The notes under the pieces were generated by a model. The model ran no database searches, had not been told where the DNA came from, and saw nothing but the letters and a program-made list of their open reading frames with translations. Shown piece by piece: positions 27,815 to 38,590 of a stretch of DNA of 64,000 nt; position 1 is the first letter of the stretch; each line of letters starts with the position of its first letter. Made by a program: the position numbers and the translations under genes. The DNA comes from Stentor coeruleus. Its lineage: Eukaryota; Ciliophora; Heterotrichea; Heterotrichida; Stentoridae. The stretch covers positions 1 through 64,000 of the forward strand of contig MPUH01000030.1 of NCBI GenBank assembly GCA_001970955.1, given 5' to 3'.

Positions 27815-29725
27815 CTACTTATCTCTTACTTTTAGTTGTTCTTTATACATCTTATTTTGTAATTCCATATTATCCTCAAAATCCATAATTGTATTAGTGC
27901 ATACCTTAAGATTTTTATGATTTTCACATCTCTGTTCTACCCTTTTCAACCCCGCCAAGTCTTCGATTTTCATACTTTTCCGCACTTCAAATATCTCTAA
28001 TAAATCTATTATATCCTGCCTATTCTGCTTGTTTTTTTTTTTTTTCTGATCCGCAATATCTTTCATATAAGCATATATTTGAGGAAATTGTATTATAACT
28101 TCATTAAAAAGCTGTGCGGACATTATAAGCATTTCGCATACTTTTAAAGTTATAGCGCCGAATTCTCTAGGAGATCTTTCAATAAGCCCGATTTCGCCAA
28201 AGTAACTTCCGGCGATAACAGTTTTAAAAACCATATTTCTCTTACTAAATACAAAAGCAACACGTCCTTTCATGAGAAAATACATTTCATCAGGATAGTC
28301 GCCTTGAGAAAATATTTTTTTTCTAGCTTCATATTTATAATATACAAGCCTTGGGACAAATTCTGATATAAAGCTTTTATCTTGTTGATTCAAAAAAAAA
28401 ATCTTATTAACTTGGCATTTATACATAGAAAGACTCATTTTGTATTTAAGTTTTTTAGGAATTCTCATAAGAATTCCAAGTCGTTCATCATCATCAAGTA
28501 TTAAATGTTCATAATAAAATTTGATTTCCCTGCTCATTTTTTTAGACATTTCTTTAGCAAGAAAAGTGTCTTTGGAGAAAAGTGAAACCATTTGCATACG
28601 GGATTTTAATAAGACTTCTTTATGATCAATTGATGTTAAAAGTGTTGTCATAACCCCTAAAATAAATGAATAAAAACCAATGCCAACTAATTCTAAAATG
28701 ATACATACAATCATTTCGATTTTAGAATGTGCTGAGATATCTCCAAAACCAACTGTCATTATGGTTGTAACAGCAAAATATACACCTGTTAAATATTTTT
28801 CACTTGATGTTTTTTCTAAATAATTGTAGCGAAAAAGCCAAGTTGTCGGACCATTGTTTTCAAGTCTTGGGATAAAATTCCAGATACATGATGTAAAATG
28901 AATGAGCATTAGTATTAGAATAAGCCCTACAATTAGTCTGTTTAGAGCTAAATATGTGGCTCGTTGGCCATTGGAAAAACTTTCGATAATTTTTTTTAGT
29001 TTCAAAGCTTTGAGGAGACGGACCATTCGGGCTAAACGGAGAAGTTTTATGTAGCTGTTTACTTTGTTACTTGAATTCATAAGGAGATTAAAAGGGATTA
29101 TGGCAAGTATATCGAAGAATAGCATCCCTTTCATATAATTATATAAAATTGTTGATCGGCTGTCGATCAGCTTGCCTTTTTTGTCACTAAAAGCTAGATT
29201 GCTAGTGACTATTATATCAAAGCAATAGATAATATCTATTAATGTATCGATTATGAACCACCCTTCACCTATCACAACTTCTTCAAATGCAAGAACCCAA
29301 GGCATCACCGTACATGTATACATAAGGGCAAAAGCTAAGACAATATTCCATACTTTATAAAATAATGAATATGGCAATATCACGCATTTCCTCTCAACTT
29401 TGACAATGTTATATTTCTTTTCAACTTTGCCGATCTTTTTTGTGTTCATTATCTTAGGAAGATTCTGTTTGTAGTTCTTACTTCCATCAAATAGACTAGA
29501 CCCTGTGCCATAAATCCTTATCTCTTTGATAATATTACTCCAAAACATGATACATTTTAGCTTAAACTTTGCTCTTTGAAAAGTTTTATATACAGTTTCG
29601 CTTCTAACATTTTTCGATAATATAAAATCTCTTCTTCTAGATGTCAAACTTAATGAATAGTCTTCAGTTCTGTGTGGTAGAGCTAAAAGTTGCTGATTTC
29701 TTGCGTAAAATTGTTCAATATTCAT
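27815..29725 (-). CDS. Cyclic-nucleotide-regulated K+ channel (EAG/HCN/CNG superfamily)
   Basis: 636 residues. An N-terminal cytosolic segment is followed by S1-S6 between about residues 125 and 360. S4 carries regularly spaced Arg/Lys (LLRLARMVRLLKALKLKK). The pore reads FAVTTIMTVGFGDISAHS; the TVGFGD filter predicts K+ selectivity. The C-terminal half has a C-linker and a cyclic-nucleotide-binding domain, with FSQGDYPDEMYFLMKGRVAFVF and the phosphate-binding cassette GSYFGEIGLIERSPRE. Such channels are abundant in ciliates and set membrane potential and swimming or contraction behaviour. A run of basic residues (KKKKNK) lies after the binding domain. It is in the same orientation as, and 440 bp from, the Ca2+ channel gene. 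Confidence 0.9.
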   Translation of the reverse strand: MNIEQFYARNQQLLALPHRTEDYSLSLTSRRRDFILSKNVRSETVYKTFQRAKFKLKCIMFWSNIIKEIRIYGTGSSLFDGSKNYKQNLPKIMNTKKIGKVEKKYNIVKVERKCVILPYSLFYKVWNIVLAFALMYTCTVMPWVLAFEEVVIGEGWFIIDTLIDIIYCFDIIVTSNLAFSDKKGKLIDSRSTILYNYMKGMLFFDILAIIPFNLLMNSSNKVNSYIKLLRLARMVRLLKALKLKKIIESFSNGQRATYLALNRLIVGLILILMLIHFTSCIWNFIPRLENNGPTTWLFRYNYLEKTSSEKYLTGVYFAVTTIMTVGFGDISAHSKIEMIVCIILELVGIGFYSFILGVMTTLLTSIDHKEVLLKSRMQMVSLFSKDTFLAKEMSKKMSREIKFYYEHLILDDDERLGILMRIPKKLKYKMSLSMYKCQVNKIFFLNQQDKSFISEFVPRLVYYKYEARKKIFSQGDYPDEMYFLMKGRVAFVFSKRNMVFKTVIAGSYFGEIGLIERSPREFGAITLKVCEMLIMSAQLFNEVIIQFPQIYAYMKDIADQKKKKNKQNRQDIIDLLEIFEVRKSMKIEDLAGLKRVEQRCENHKNLKVCTNTIMDFEDNMELQNKMYKEQLKVRDK

Positions 29726-30167
29726 TTTTATATTATGTTTAAATAGTTAGTCTTGTGTATAGGAAAATTATAATAAGTATTAAAACTCATGTGAAGGATG
29801 AATTTTTCATAAGAAAAGCTAGGCAAATAGCGCGATAATTAAAAATTCGATTTAAGTCGAAAATTTTTTAAAGAAATATTTTATATGAAATACAAGCTGT
29901 GAAAGGAAAATTAGGACTTATACAAAAAGCCTAGCACGTATCGTAAACCCTGTATTTAAATAATCTTTTTTTATATAGTGCCAAAATTTTAATCATCATT
30001 CCTTTATAAAATTTGAAATATACTCTACTTTGTCATCCCAATAATCTTTACACCTTTTATCTTTTTAAATTCTATGATAAATATCTTCAATTTTCTAATT
30101 TTTACATGTAAAAACTAATATTTTATTTTCTTAAACATTATTAAATACCAAAAGCCAAAGCCAATCA
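29726..30167. other. Spacer between two channel genes, with a possible structured element
   Basis: 442 bp. Within it GCTAGGC (29818-29824) can pair with GCCTAGC (29929-29935), CGATA (29833-29837) with TATCG (29939-29943), and TTCGA/TCGAA (29846-29861) makes a hairpin with a 6-nt loop. The first two pairs interleave, as in a pseudoknot. It may be chance in AT-rich DNA. Confidence 0.3.
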
Positions 30168-33100
30168 CTATTCATAGCTGTTTAACGAGTTCTCTCCAGG
30201 ATAATCACATTCTGAGAACCTTGGTGTAATACTAATCACCGATTTATTTTTCTTCCTTTTCGCGTACTTTTTCCAGCTTAAAAATACATTTTTCATATAC
30301 AAAATACTAAAAAATAAATTCTTCGGCCCTCGATCTCCTGATAATTCATTTAAATGCACTCTAGCTTTATCCCTTAGTTTCTCAAGCTTATTATTTGTTT
30401 TTATTTCTTCCATTCTTAATAATTTTCCCGCATATGTCAATCCTCCTTTACAAGCTTTTTTACCATATTTTCTTTTCATTAATGCAAATACAACATCATG
30501 ATAATAATAATAATCATCTGAACTTTTTATGTCTAAACTTCCTATGAATTTTATTATTTGAATACGAGTCATATTTTGTTTTAAATCAGTAAATATTGGC
30601 CCATATTCATAAATAAAATCTATAAGTTTTTCACGATCAACTCTAACACCGAAAGTGTCAAAAGAGTATATAGACCAGCATCGGCGGAATTTTTTTATTT
30701 CTTTGTTGAAAATTTGTAACACAGTATCAGTGTTTTTAGACTGCTCTTCGTAGTTTTGAATAATAACTGAGACAAAAAGTTCAAGGACAACAAAATCGAC
30801 CAAAGTTAAAAAACTAATAAAATACAAGTAATAAGCTTTAGATCCCAAACTATGTGCACAGTCATACATAATACTCGGATAATCCTCTCCAGTAGAAATC
30901 CTCCAAAGAACCACCATCGAAAACCCAAAATTGCTGAAATTGTAAAAATCTCCCAAAACAATCTTCCCTTTCTTAATTGTATGGAACAAAAACGACCCTA
31001 AAACCGCATATATAAAAAATATCAACAATAACAAACTCAAAATATTCAAAATTGCTGGCATCGCATACATAATAATCATAAGTAAATCTTGTAATGACTT
31101 TAAACTCTTAACCAATCTTAACAACCTAGCAATCCTCAATACCCTTAATACTCTAATAAGCTGAGGAAAACTCCTTAAAAACTTTATATTTGACCCAACA
31201 GAAAATTCCATAATCAAATCAACAGTAGAGGACATCGCAACAAAAAAATCAAATTTATTCCAATTGTTTTTTATATACAACATAAACCCAAGTCCAATAA
31301 TTTTTATCCCAGCTTCTGTTATGAAAATAAACGTCAAGGCCAAATTAATATTTTCTAATATTTTTGTATAAATTACTGAAGAGCCTTCATAAGGTAAAGC
31401 CATAACAAGCATATTGATCATGATAACAATCATCATGATAATTTCAAAAGCTTTACTTTTAGATAAATAAAAAAAAAAAGCTCTAATACGATTTTGTGGG
31501 GCATGTGAAGCTTCAACTGAAGGTTTTGAATCAAGGATCATTTTTTGAAGTTCAGTCCAGTTCATTTGTTCTTTAGATAATATTAATGCTGCCATTGAAC
31601 TTTGATCTTTTTTAGCTTCAGTAAACTTGTCAAAAACCACAGCTGTAAAAAGATTGACAAGGAAGAAATTCCCTATAACAAAATAAACTATATAAAAATA
31701 AGCCATTGGAGGATTAGCATTTATCCTTGGGGCAATACCGATATCTACAGCATCAACTCCTTCAAACATTCTATTAGGCCATGATTCCTGTGACATGACA
31801 ATAAATAAAGTTACCATTGCTTCAAAGACATTATCGAAATTAGCATTTTTATTAACCCAATTGTAACCCATAGCATTACATTCTATTTGAGTATTGATAA
31901 GATTATTTTCACAATAATAAAGTTTACCTCCTAATAAAGATACACCTAATATAGCAAAAACTAACCAAATTATAATAATAACCACAAGAACATTTAATAT
32001 AGCTCTTAAAGATTCGATTAATGCTATTACAACAATTTTCATAGAAAGGTTGTGGCTTATAAGTTTTAATGGTCTAAGTCCTCGAAGAAGTCTAAAAACT
32101 TTAATTATTGGGATGTTTACTGAGGTTACAGATGCATCAATAAGACTAAAAATTATAATGATTAAATCAAGTTTATTCCAGTTATCTTTAAGATATGAAC
32201 CTTTAGAAGCAAAAAAACCCATGCTTATAGATTTGAGGATTAGTTCTGTGCAGAAAAGCCCAGTAAAAATAAAATCTGTTATATCGGAGATGATTTTTTG
32301 TGTACTATCATTTGGCATATCTAAAAGGTATGTATCCCAGACTAATTTTCCTGAGTTTATTATGATTATTGCTAGAGTTATTGTTTCAAAACGTGGATGG
32401 GAGACAATTTTGTAACAGGATATACGGATTGGGTTGGATTTAGAAAAAATGTAAAAGCTTTTTACGCATTGGATTTCTTCAAAGCTTATGAAGTCTTTAT
32501 CAAGAGGAGTTGCTTGGATTTGGTCAAACTCCTCGAGGAAACTTGTGTTTTCAGCTTCAAAATCGTTGAGGATTTGAAGGTTTTTTTTGTATTTTTTTTT
32601 AACAATACTAAGTAGTTTATTTTCACTTGTCTGTTCATTATTACTTGAATCATCCTTATCTTCACTAAAACTTTCTATCAAAATAGCTAAAAACAAGTTC
32701 AAAAAAATAAAATTCCCAATAATCACCCATACAATCAAAAATAAACAACTAGCTGGACCAGCATCTGATCTTAGCGAACTAATTAAAATATCATTCCAGT
32801 TCTCAGTTGTCAATACTTGAAATGTTGTGACAAAAGCCCAATGAAACGAATCGAAATTTCCTCTTGGTGTACCTTCAAGGAAATTAAATTGCCCTCCATA
32901 TATTTTCATACCAATCAAACTGAAAATTATCAAAAACAATATAAGTAAAAGAAACAAATACCCAAAATTTGATAAAGATTTACTTATAGCTCTGACTATA
33001 TGTGCCATGGATTTTAAATATCTGAGTAATCTGACAACTCTTAGAACTCGGAAAATTCTAAATATACGAATTGCCCTAAATGCTGAGATTGCTGATGTAC

Positions 33101-35591
33101 TATCTGATAAGAATGAAATTTCTATGATGCTTAGGATAACAACAATTGTGTCAAAATAATTCATTCGGTCTCTTAGATAATCTTTTAGACCAAGGCCGAT
33201 TATTCTGAGGAAGAGTTCTACAGCGAAAAAGTATGTGAAAAAGTTGTTCATTAAGGTTAGAGTTTGAGAGGATTCAGTAGAAATCCCATAGTGATCTACT
33301 GAAAGACAAGCTGTATTAAATATAACAGCTAAAGTTACAATATTCGTAGTATGCTTGTATAAGATGATTTTTTTTACAACAAATGCAAACTTTTCATAAT
33401 TAGACATCCACCCTGAAGTCCAAATCTTATATACCATCCCTTCAAGGTTGCTTATATACATCGGATCATTAGATCCAAGTACATCATTCCCTGACCACTC
33501 CCCAACAATATGTTGATTCTCCTCATCTTGTATCTCCACATTCTTCACATATTCCTTAGCACAAATTTTTAAAACCTTAAAACTTTTTTTAATCCCATAC
33601 AATTTCGAAAGAATCTTTTTCAATTCTTTAACTGAATGAGATAAGTATTTGTGTAATAAATCTTCAAAATTTTCATTTTCAAATTTAACATGATACCTAA
33701 ACATATAAAACATATTAAAAACAGGAAATATTTCTTTTGCAACTACATCATCTGAAGAATTTGACATAATACGATAGAATTCAGAAATCAAAGGAGTAAA
33801 ATTGCTATCATATTTCCCAGTATAATTTGATAAAAAGTCTTGTTTAATAGTCAAAGCTGTACGAATACGTCTTAAAGCATGTCTATGTTGATTGTTTAAT
33901 GGTTGATTTGAACTAAAAGGCTCAGAATTTGAACTTAAGGATTTGATTGCCCCAAAATCATCAGCTGCAGTAACTGACCCTTTTGTTTTATTTTCTATAT
34001 TTTTAAAGTTTTTATCAATATTTTTATAGCTGGGTAATGGGCTGAAATCTTCAGGAAGTTGTTTATTCATTACATGAGAATTGTCCCATTCAATTGAATC
34101 AAAACTTTCAATTTCGATGTTCCAAGGTTGCTTGAAATTTAGTTTTTTTGCGATATTTTTAATGCTGTTTGGACGGAGCTTTGAAAATTTTAGTTTGACT
34201 GATTGAGATTGTTTTGATTCAAGGCTTTCATAGTTTTTTGATAAAAGGTCGGATTCTGAGTAATTTTGCCCTCTTTTACGATGAGTTGCTTTTGTTTTTG
34301 GTTCAGTTTCGAATTTTGGCTCTTCATCAAGGAAATCTAGAGTGATTTGATGTTTGGAAGACTCCTGACCCATTTGCATTGCGTCGGTAAAACTGGAGGT
34401 TATGATAGCTAAGGAGAGGTTCATGATAAGATTCGCCCCAATGAAGACTAGAGGTAGGTAGAAAAGTATAGATAAATAACTAAATGATCGTTGATTCCAC
34501 TCTAATATCTGTGTCCATCCTTCTAAAGTAAGTATTTGAAATACCATAACCATACTAATCAAAATGTTATCAAAATTCGTAGCACCATTATTAGGATTAT
34601 CCAAACCAGCCGCACATATATATCCTTCTAAGCACTTTGTCTCTCCACATGGGATCTGATTATAAAACGTTCCTTCATCAATATTAACACACCTTTGTTT
34701 CAAACTCCCACTCCAAAGTTGTAGCCCGGCAATAGAAAAAATCAATATAAAAAAGAAAAGGACAACAAAAGCTGACATCAAAGGCTTAAAAGACTGGAAA
34801 AGTGCTAAAAATAGTGCCCGAATCCCTTTAACTGAAGAAATACTTCTTAAAGGTCTTAAAATCCTCAAAGTTCTTAACGAGCTTAATTTAACATCAGCTC
34901 CACCAATAGAACTCATCCATGCACTTATAATAATAATAAAGTCTAAAATATTCCATTTGTCTCGTAAATAGCTCCCTTTTGTAAACACAAACCCAAGAGC
35001 TATAATTTTAATTATGCATTCAGCTGTATAGAAATATATAAAAAAATCTTCAATAATAACAAACTCTGAACTCACCTGGCCGTTTGGGTCTTCAAGAGCT
35101 AAAACAATAGTATTCATTAATATTACACAAATCACAATAAACTCAAAAGCTTTACTTCTAATAATACGTAGACATATTTCAGATATTGAGTACCATATAG
35201 TTAGTATTGCTTTTCTTATTTCTAAGAACCAGTATTTATCTTTATAATCTTCTACAAGTTCTAATTTCCTTTTGAACCGAATCTGCACATACCCTTTTAA
35301 GTCTTCTATTTCTTGTAGAGTTTTAGTTTCAGTTTTAGGACTTTCAGGTCTATCGTCTTTAAGTTTTGAGTTTAATATCGAATTAGCCCTAAATTTTTCT
35401 GATGTTGGTCTGAATGAATCTTCTTTGTTTGAAATAGTCTCATTCATCAAAGGTGTGTACCTAAATGTGGGAATTTGTATTTGAGATAGTCTTTTAGGAT
35501 GTGTTTTTATATCTGAGATATAGCTTGGTTCTTTTTTATATGAGTAAATGTCATATAAGGTGCTTTGATCCTCACCTATTCTGCTTCCCAT
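30168..35591 (-). CDS. Four-domain voltage-gated Ca2+ channel alpha-1 subunit
   Basis: 1,807 residues with four repeats of six TM segments (about 145-400, 770-985, 1090-1350, 1400-1620). Each S4 has Arg/Lys every third residue (for example LRTLRILRPLRSISSVKG; FRAIRIFRIFRVLRVVRLLR; IRVLRVLRIARLLRLVKSL). The four pore glutamates are Glu357 (TLEGW), Glu930 (TTENW), Glu1269 (SQESW) and Glu1569 (STGEDY), an EEEE ring that predicts Ca2+ rather than Na+ selectivity. Domain IV has GED in place of the usual xExW. The N and C termini and the I-II loop are cytosolic; the C terminus (YDVVFALMKRKYG) recalls the Cav IQ-proximal region. In ciliates such channels carry ciliary Ca2+ action potentials and reversal. 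The frame is uninterrupted over 5.4 kb, the longest here. Confidence 0.95.
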   Translation of the reverse strand: MGSRIGEDQSTLYDIYSYKKEPSYISDIKTHPKRLSQIQIPTFRYTPLMNETISNKEDSFRPTSEKFRANSILNSKLKDDRPESPKTETKTLQEIEDLKGYVQIRFKRKLELVEDYKDKYWFLEIRKAILTIWYSISEICLRIIRSKAFEFIVICVILMNTIVLALEDPNGQVSSEFVIIEDFFIYFYTAECIIKIIALGFVFTKGSYLRDKWNILDFIIIISAWMSSIGGADVKLSSLRTLRILRPLRSISSVKGIRALFLALFQSFKPLMSAFVVLFFFILIFSIAGLQLWSGSLKQRCVNIDEGTFYNQIPCGETKCLEGYICAAGLDNPNNGATNFDNILISMVMVFQILTLEGWTQILEWNQRSFSYLSILFYLPLVFIGANLIMNLSLAIITSSFTDAMQMGQESSKHQITLDFLDEEPKFETEPKTKATHRKRGQNYSESDLLSKNYESLESKQSQSVKLKFSKLRPNSIKNIAKKLNFKQPWNIEIESFDSIEWDNSHVMNKQLPEDFSPLPSYKNIDKNFKNIENKTKGSVTAADDFGAIKSLSSNSEPFSSNQPLNNQHRHALRRIRTALTIKQDFLSNYTGKYDSNFTPLISEFYRIMSNSSDDVVAKEIFPVFNMFYMFRYHVKFENENFEDLLHKYLSHSVKELKKILSKLYGIKKSFKVLKICAKEYVKNVEIQDEENQHIVGEWSGNDVLGSNDPMYISNLEGMVYKIWTSGWMSNYEKFAFVVKKIILYKHTTNIVTLAVIFNTACLSVDHYGISTESSQTLTLMNNFFTYFFAVELFLRIIGLGLKDYLRDRMNYFDTIVVILSIIEISFLSDSTSAISAFRAIRIFRIFRVLRVVRLLRYLKSMAHIVRAISKSLSNFGYLFLLLILFLIIFSLIGMKIYGGQFNFLEGTPRGNFDSFHWAFVTTFQVLTTENWNDILISSLRSDAGPASCLFLIVWVIIGNFIFLNLFLAILIESFSEDKDDSSNNEQTSENKLLSIVKKKYKKNLQILNDFEAENTSFLEEFDQIQATPLDKDFISFEEIQCVKSFYIFSKSNPIRISCYKIVSHPRFETITLAIIIINSGKLVWDTYLLDMPNDSTQKIISDITDFIFTGLFCTELILKSISMGFFASKGSYLKDNWNKLDLIIIIFSLIDASVTSVNIPIIKVFRLLRGLRPLKLISHNLSMKIVVIALIESLRAILNVLVVIIIIWLVFAILGVSLLGGKLYYCENNLINTQIECNAMGYNWVNKNANFDNVFEAMVTLFIVMSQESWPNRMFEGVDAVDIGIAPRINANPPMAYFYIVYFVIGNFFLVNLFTAVVFDKFTEAKKDQSSMAALILSKEQMNWTELQKMILDSKPSVEASHAPQNRIRAFFFYLSKSKAFEIIMMIVIMINMLVMALPYEGSSVIYTKILENINLALTFIFITEAGIKIIGLGFMLYIKNNWNKFDFFVAMSSTVDLIMEFSVGSNIKFLRSFPQLIRVLRVLRIARLLRLVKSLKSLQDLLMIIMYAMPAILNILSLLLLIFFIYAVLGSFLFHTIKKGKIVLGDFYNFSNFGFSMVVLWRISTGEDYPSIMYDCAHSLGSKAYYLYFISFLTLVDFVVLELFVSVIIQNYEEQSKNTDTVLQIFNKEIKKFRRCWSIYSFDTFGVRVDREKLIDFIYEYGPIFTDLKQNMTRIQIIKFIGSLDIKSSDDYYYYHDVVFALMKRKYGKKACKGGLTYAGKLLRMEEIKTNNKLEKLRDKARVHLNELSGDRGPKNLFFSILYMKNVFLSWKKYAKRKKNKSVISITPRFSECDYPGENSLNSYE

Positions 35592-36920
35592 TTACTTAAT
35601 TGTTTATAAAATATTAAGAGAAATCTTTCGCAGAATTTCGTATTTAGAATATAGTTTGATTTGTATAAAGAATATTTATGAGATTAGTTTGAGATGAGAT
35701 AAAAACAGTTTGATTTTGAAAGGTATGATTTAAGTTTGATATGAATTTTGCATAAGGTATATGAGAGTTTTAGTTATTTTTGTTAATAGGATGATGCGTT
35801 TTTATTTTTTGGCTATAAGATTTTTTGGAATTATAGCTTTGATAGACTAAATTATATTAAATTATCGTAATATTAAACTTAAAATCTTTTAGCTTTATAT
35901 TTTATTTATTATTAACATCATATTTTACCCATATATATCATTTTTCTAAGATATAATAAAATATCTTTATATAGCTTATTCAACAATAATATTAATATCA
36001 ACAAAGATTTTACTCTACTATCACATTCGAATTCACAAAAAAAAAATCATATTAATTAGTCTACCTAATGAAACTGCAAAAAAAAATTTTTTTAAATTTG
36101 GATAATACGAATTAAATTCATATAAGTATTTGGCACTTGTATATCATTACTAATAATTAATAAAGAAAGATGTATAGGGAAAATAAAATAAGAAAACTTT
36201 TAAACCTTTATGTATCTATTTATTTTTTGATATTCATCAAGAATAAAGGCTTGATATAAGATGAAAAATTTTTGTAATAAAAAACATGATAAAAAACTTT
36301 GATTTATACTGTTAAGGATATTTACAAATCGAAAAATTCATCTTTTCTGAGTCAAAAAAAAAATTACAAAAACTAAAGAAAAATAGTTTTCTGATAAAAA
36401 ATGATAATTTGTTCAATGAAAGTGATTTTTTTTAGGTTTTCAAGGTAAATTATCGATGTCAGGAATAAAATAGGAATTTTCTTCGATTTAGTAACGTAGA
36501 AAAAGCTATGTTATATATTTTTTGTCTTTGTAAAGATATTTTATTAAAAAGTTTTATTTAGAAGAGTAGGATGTACTACTTTAAGTTTTATGAGTTTTTC
36601 AATGAAATAACAAATGCTTTAAGCTTTATAATCACCTTTTTGTAGAAAAGTAATAATTCATCCCCAGTTTTTAATTTTATTGTGGGTCTTTTTGATACCT
36701 GCATCCAAGAAAGTTAGTATGNTTTTATTGTGGGTCTTTTTGATACCTGCATCCAAGAAAGTTAGTATGAGGTTAATAATATGTGTTTTCTATTAAAATC
36801 TGCTTGGAATACTTATTCATAGTATAATAACACCCTAAATTCCCAATATTCCTTTAAACCCAATTTATCACAATAAACCAAACATTCTAATTATATTAAC
36901 TATAAAAATACACAGAAAAA
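35592..36920. other. Intergenic region, 1.33 kb, no gene seen, one assembly join
   Basis: Upstream of the Ca2+ channel the plus strand is G-rich (to about 35.8 kb), then plainly AT-rich, then C-rich just before 36.92 kb. Contains the single N at 36722. No reading frame or RNA gene recognised. Confidence 0.5.
36675..36769. repeat. Assembly join: 47-bp identical flanks around one N (36722)
   Basis: Sequence 36675-36721 is repeated exactly at 36723-36769. Two contig ends overlap by 47 bp but were left unmerged. Confidence 0.93.
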
Positions 36921-37691
36921 CTATTTAGAATTTCTGTCTGATCTTTTAATATTCGGCTTAGAATGTGATAAATAACTCGGCATGTATGCTTTTGTCCTTG
37001 GGGCCTTAGTCGAAAGTTTCGTAACCTCCGTTTTAATCGAAGGTAAACTTTTTGCACTTGAACTTTTTGACGATACTGGCGATGCTGAATGTGTTTCACT
37101 ACGTTTGCATCTATTTCTTAATTCACCCCTAAGTTCTTCAATCCTATCTTCAGACTCACCTTTATTCTTTTCATACAATTTCAAAGTATTTTCAAGTACT
37201 GGGATAACTTTTTTCTTTATATAATCTTTTTCTTTTATTATCTCAGAAGCTTGATTCTCAGTTTCTATAAGTTTTTGTTTTAAATTTTCTATTTCTAATG
37301 CTGTATTTTGGTCATTTATATCTGTTTGTGATTCTGTAGATACACAAGAGACTATAGCTTCTTCGTATTTCTTTTTAAATAAATCTTTTAATGTTTGACT
37401 CATTTGAGCTTGGAGTCTTAATTCAGATGATTCTAAATGCATACGTTTTAAAGACTTATTTTCTTCTAAAAGAGTTTTATATGTTTTCATTTTATCTGAA
37501 CCTACTTGATCTGAATATGCTGTGCATCTCATAAGTTCTCTTTCGGTATTCTCAAGTTTTAGGCTTATTTCTGAGATTTTGTTTTCTAGTAATGATAAGT
37601 CTTTAGAGTAAGCTATATAGGCACGAGTTAGTTCTTCGCGTTTAAGAGCTTCTTCTCGGGCTGAGACTAGATCTTCGACTGTTATTTCCAT
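36921..37691 (-). CDS. Coiled-coil protein with basic Ser-rich tail
   Basis: 256 residues. Residues 1-190 are almost entirely heptad-like helix (EALKREELTRAYIAYSKDLSLLENKISEISLKLENTEREL..., LKQKLIETENQASEIIKEKDYIKKK). The last 60 residues are Ser/Lys/Arg-rich and disordered (SASPVSSKSSSAKS). No catalytic domain. A cytoskeletal or basal-body structural role is the usual guess for such ciliate proteins, but I recognise no family. Confidence 0.65.
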   Translation of the reverse strand: MEITVEDLVSAREEALKREELTRAYIAYSKDLSLLENKISEISLKLENTERELMRCTAYSDQVGSDKMKTYKTLLEENKSLKRMHLESSELRLQAQMSQTLKDLFKKKYEEAIVSCVSTESQTDINDQNTALEIENLKQKLIETENQASEIIKEKDYIKKKVIPVLENTLKLYEKNKGESEDRIEELRGELRNRCKRSETHSASPVSSKSSSAKSLPSIKTEVTKLSTKAPRTKAYMPSYLSHSKPNIKRSDRNSK

Positions 37692-38171
37692 TTCCTGTAT
37701 GGAAATTATTTTACTAATGAGAAATTTAGATCCTTTTTTTGATAATTTTTTTTTATTTTGATGATGATAGATTTTTTATTAGGAAGGTTTTGGTTAGGGA
37801 AAAATAGTTTAAGAGAAAAAATTTTATTATTTCTAGTGTATGATTTATTCTTAAAAATAATAAAAAAAAAATCATGGTAGTATTATTTATATAATATACA
37901 GTATCTAATATTGTTTTGTGCAAATAATCTTAAATCTATAACTAACATTTCAACAACTCAGACTTAAAATATTTTATCTTTTTATAATCTTCAATATAAA
38001 ATCTTAATTATCTGCATCTGCAACAATTATGATTTTTACTAATAAAAAACTATCACACTTACCTAAAACTATATCTAAAAAAGCCCGAAAATCGATTACA
38101 AAATTTCTAATAATTTTTATACGCATAACAACCTATAATTATATATAATTTTTAAATACTTTTATCTATAA
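37692..38171. other. Intergenic region, 480 bp, no gene seen
   Basis: Divergent spacer, AT-rich, with A runs. No reading frame of note. Confidence 0.5.
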
Positions 38172-38590
38172 GGTTTATTAGTATGTTTTGCTTTTTCTTT
38201 AGGGATTTACTATTATTTTAAGTTATTTTCAATAGGATACTATACAGTAGAATATGAAAAAAGTATGAAAAACTCAAATTAGTTGGAAGATATAGTTTAT
38301 TTATTTATGGGTCAGGTTTAGTTCTTTATATTTATGGAATAATGAATATGATAGATAGAAATAAAAAGGATTTTGACTTTGTGGCTATGTTTATTCATTT
38401 TTCATGCGGTATAATAACGTTAATTTTGTTATTGTCTTCTATTAAAGTGAGAAAAAGAATGATGGAATACTTAAAAAGCCAAAGCACATCAGATGTTGTC
38501 CCTAAGGAAAGTTTGAATTTCACTTCAGTAACTGGGGAGATATATCCAGGATTAATTGATTGTTTTAAAGGATTAATGGAAATTATCTAA
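38172..38590 (+). pseudogene. Fragment of a multi-pass membrane protein
   Basis: An 82-codon ATG frame (38342-38590) extends upstream without a stop as KLKLVGRYSLFIYGSGLVL and YIYGIMNMIDRNKK, and further upstream in another frame as LLVCFAFSLGIYYYFKLFSI and GYYTVEYEK. The two frames meet at a six-A run near 38257; one more A would join them. Together they give three hydrophobic segments and a cytosolic tail, as in the last helices of a seven-TM receptor, but there is no start codon and no N-terminal half. Either a gene remnant or a gene damaged by assembly. Family not recognised. Confidence 0.45.
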
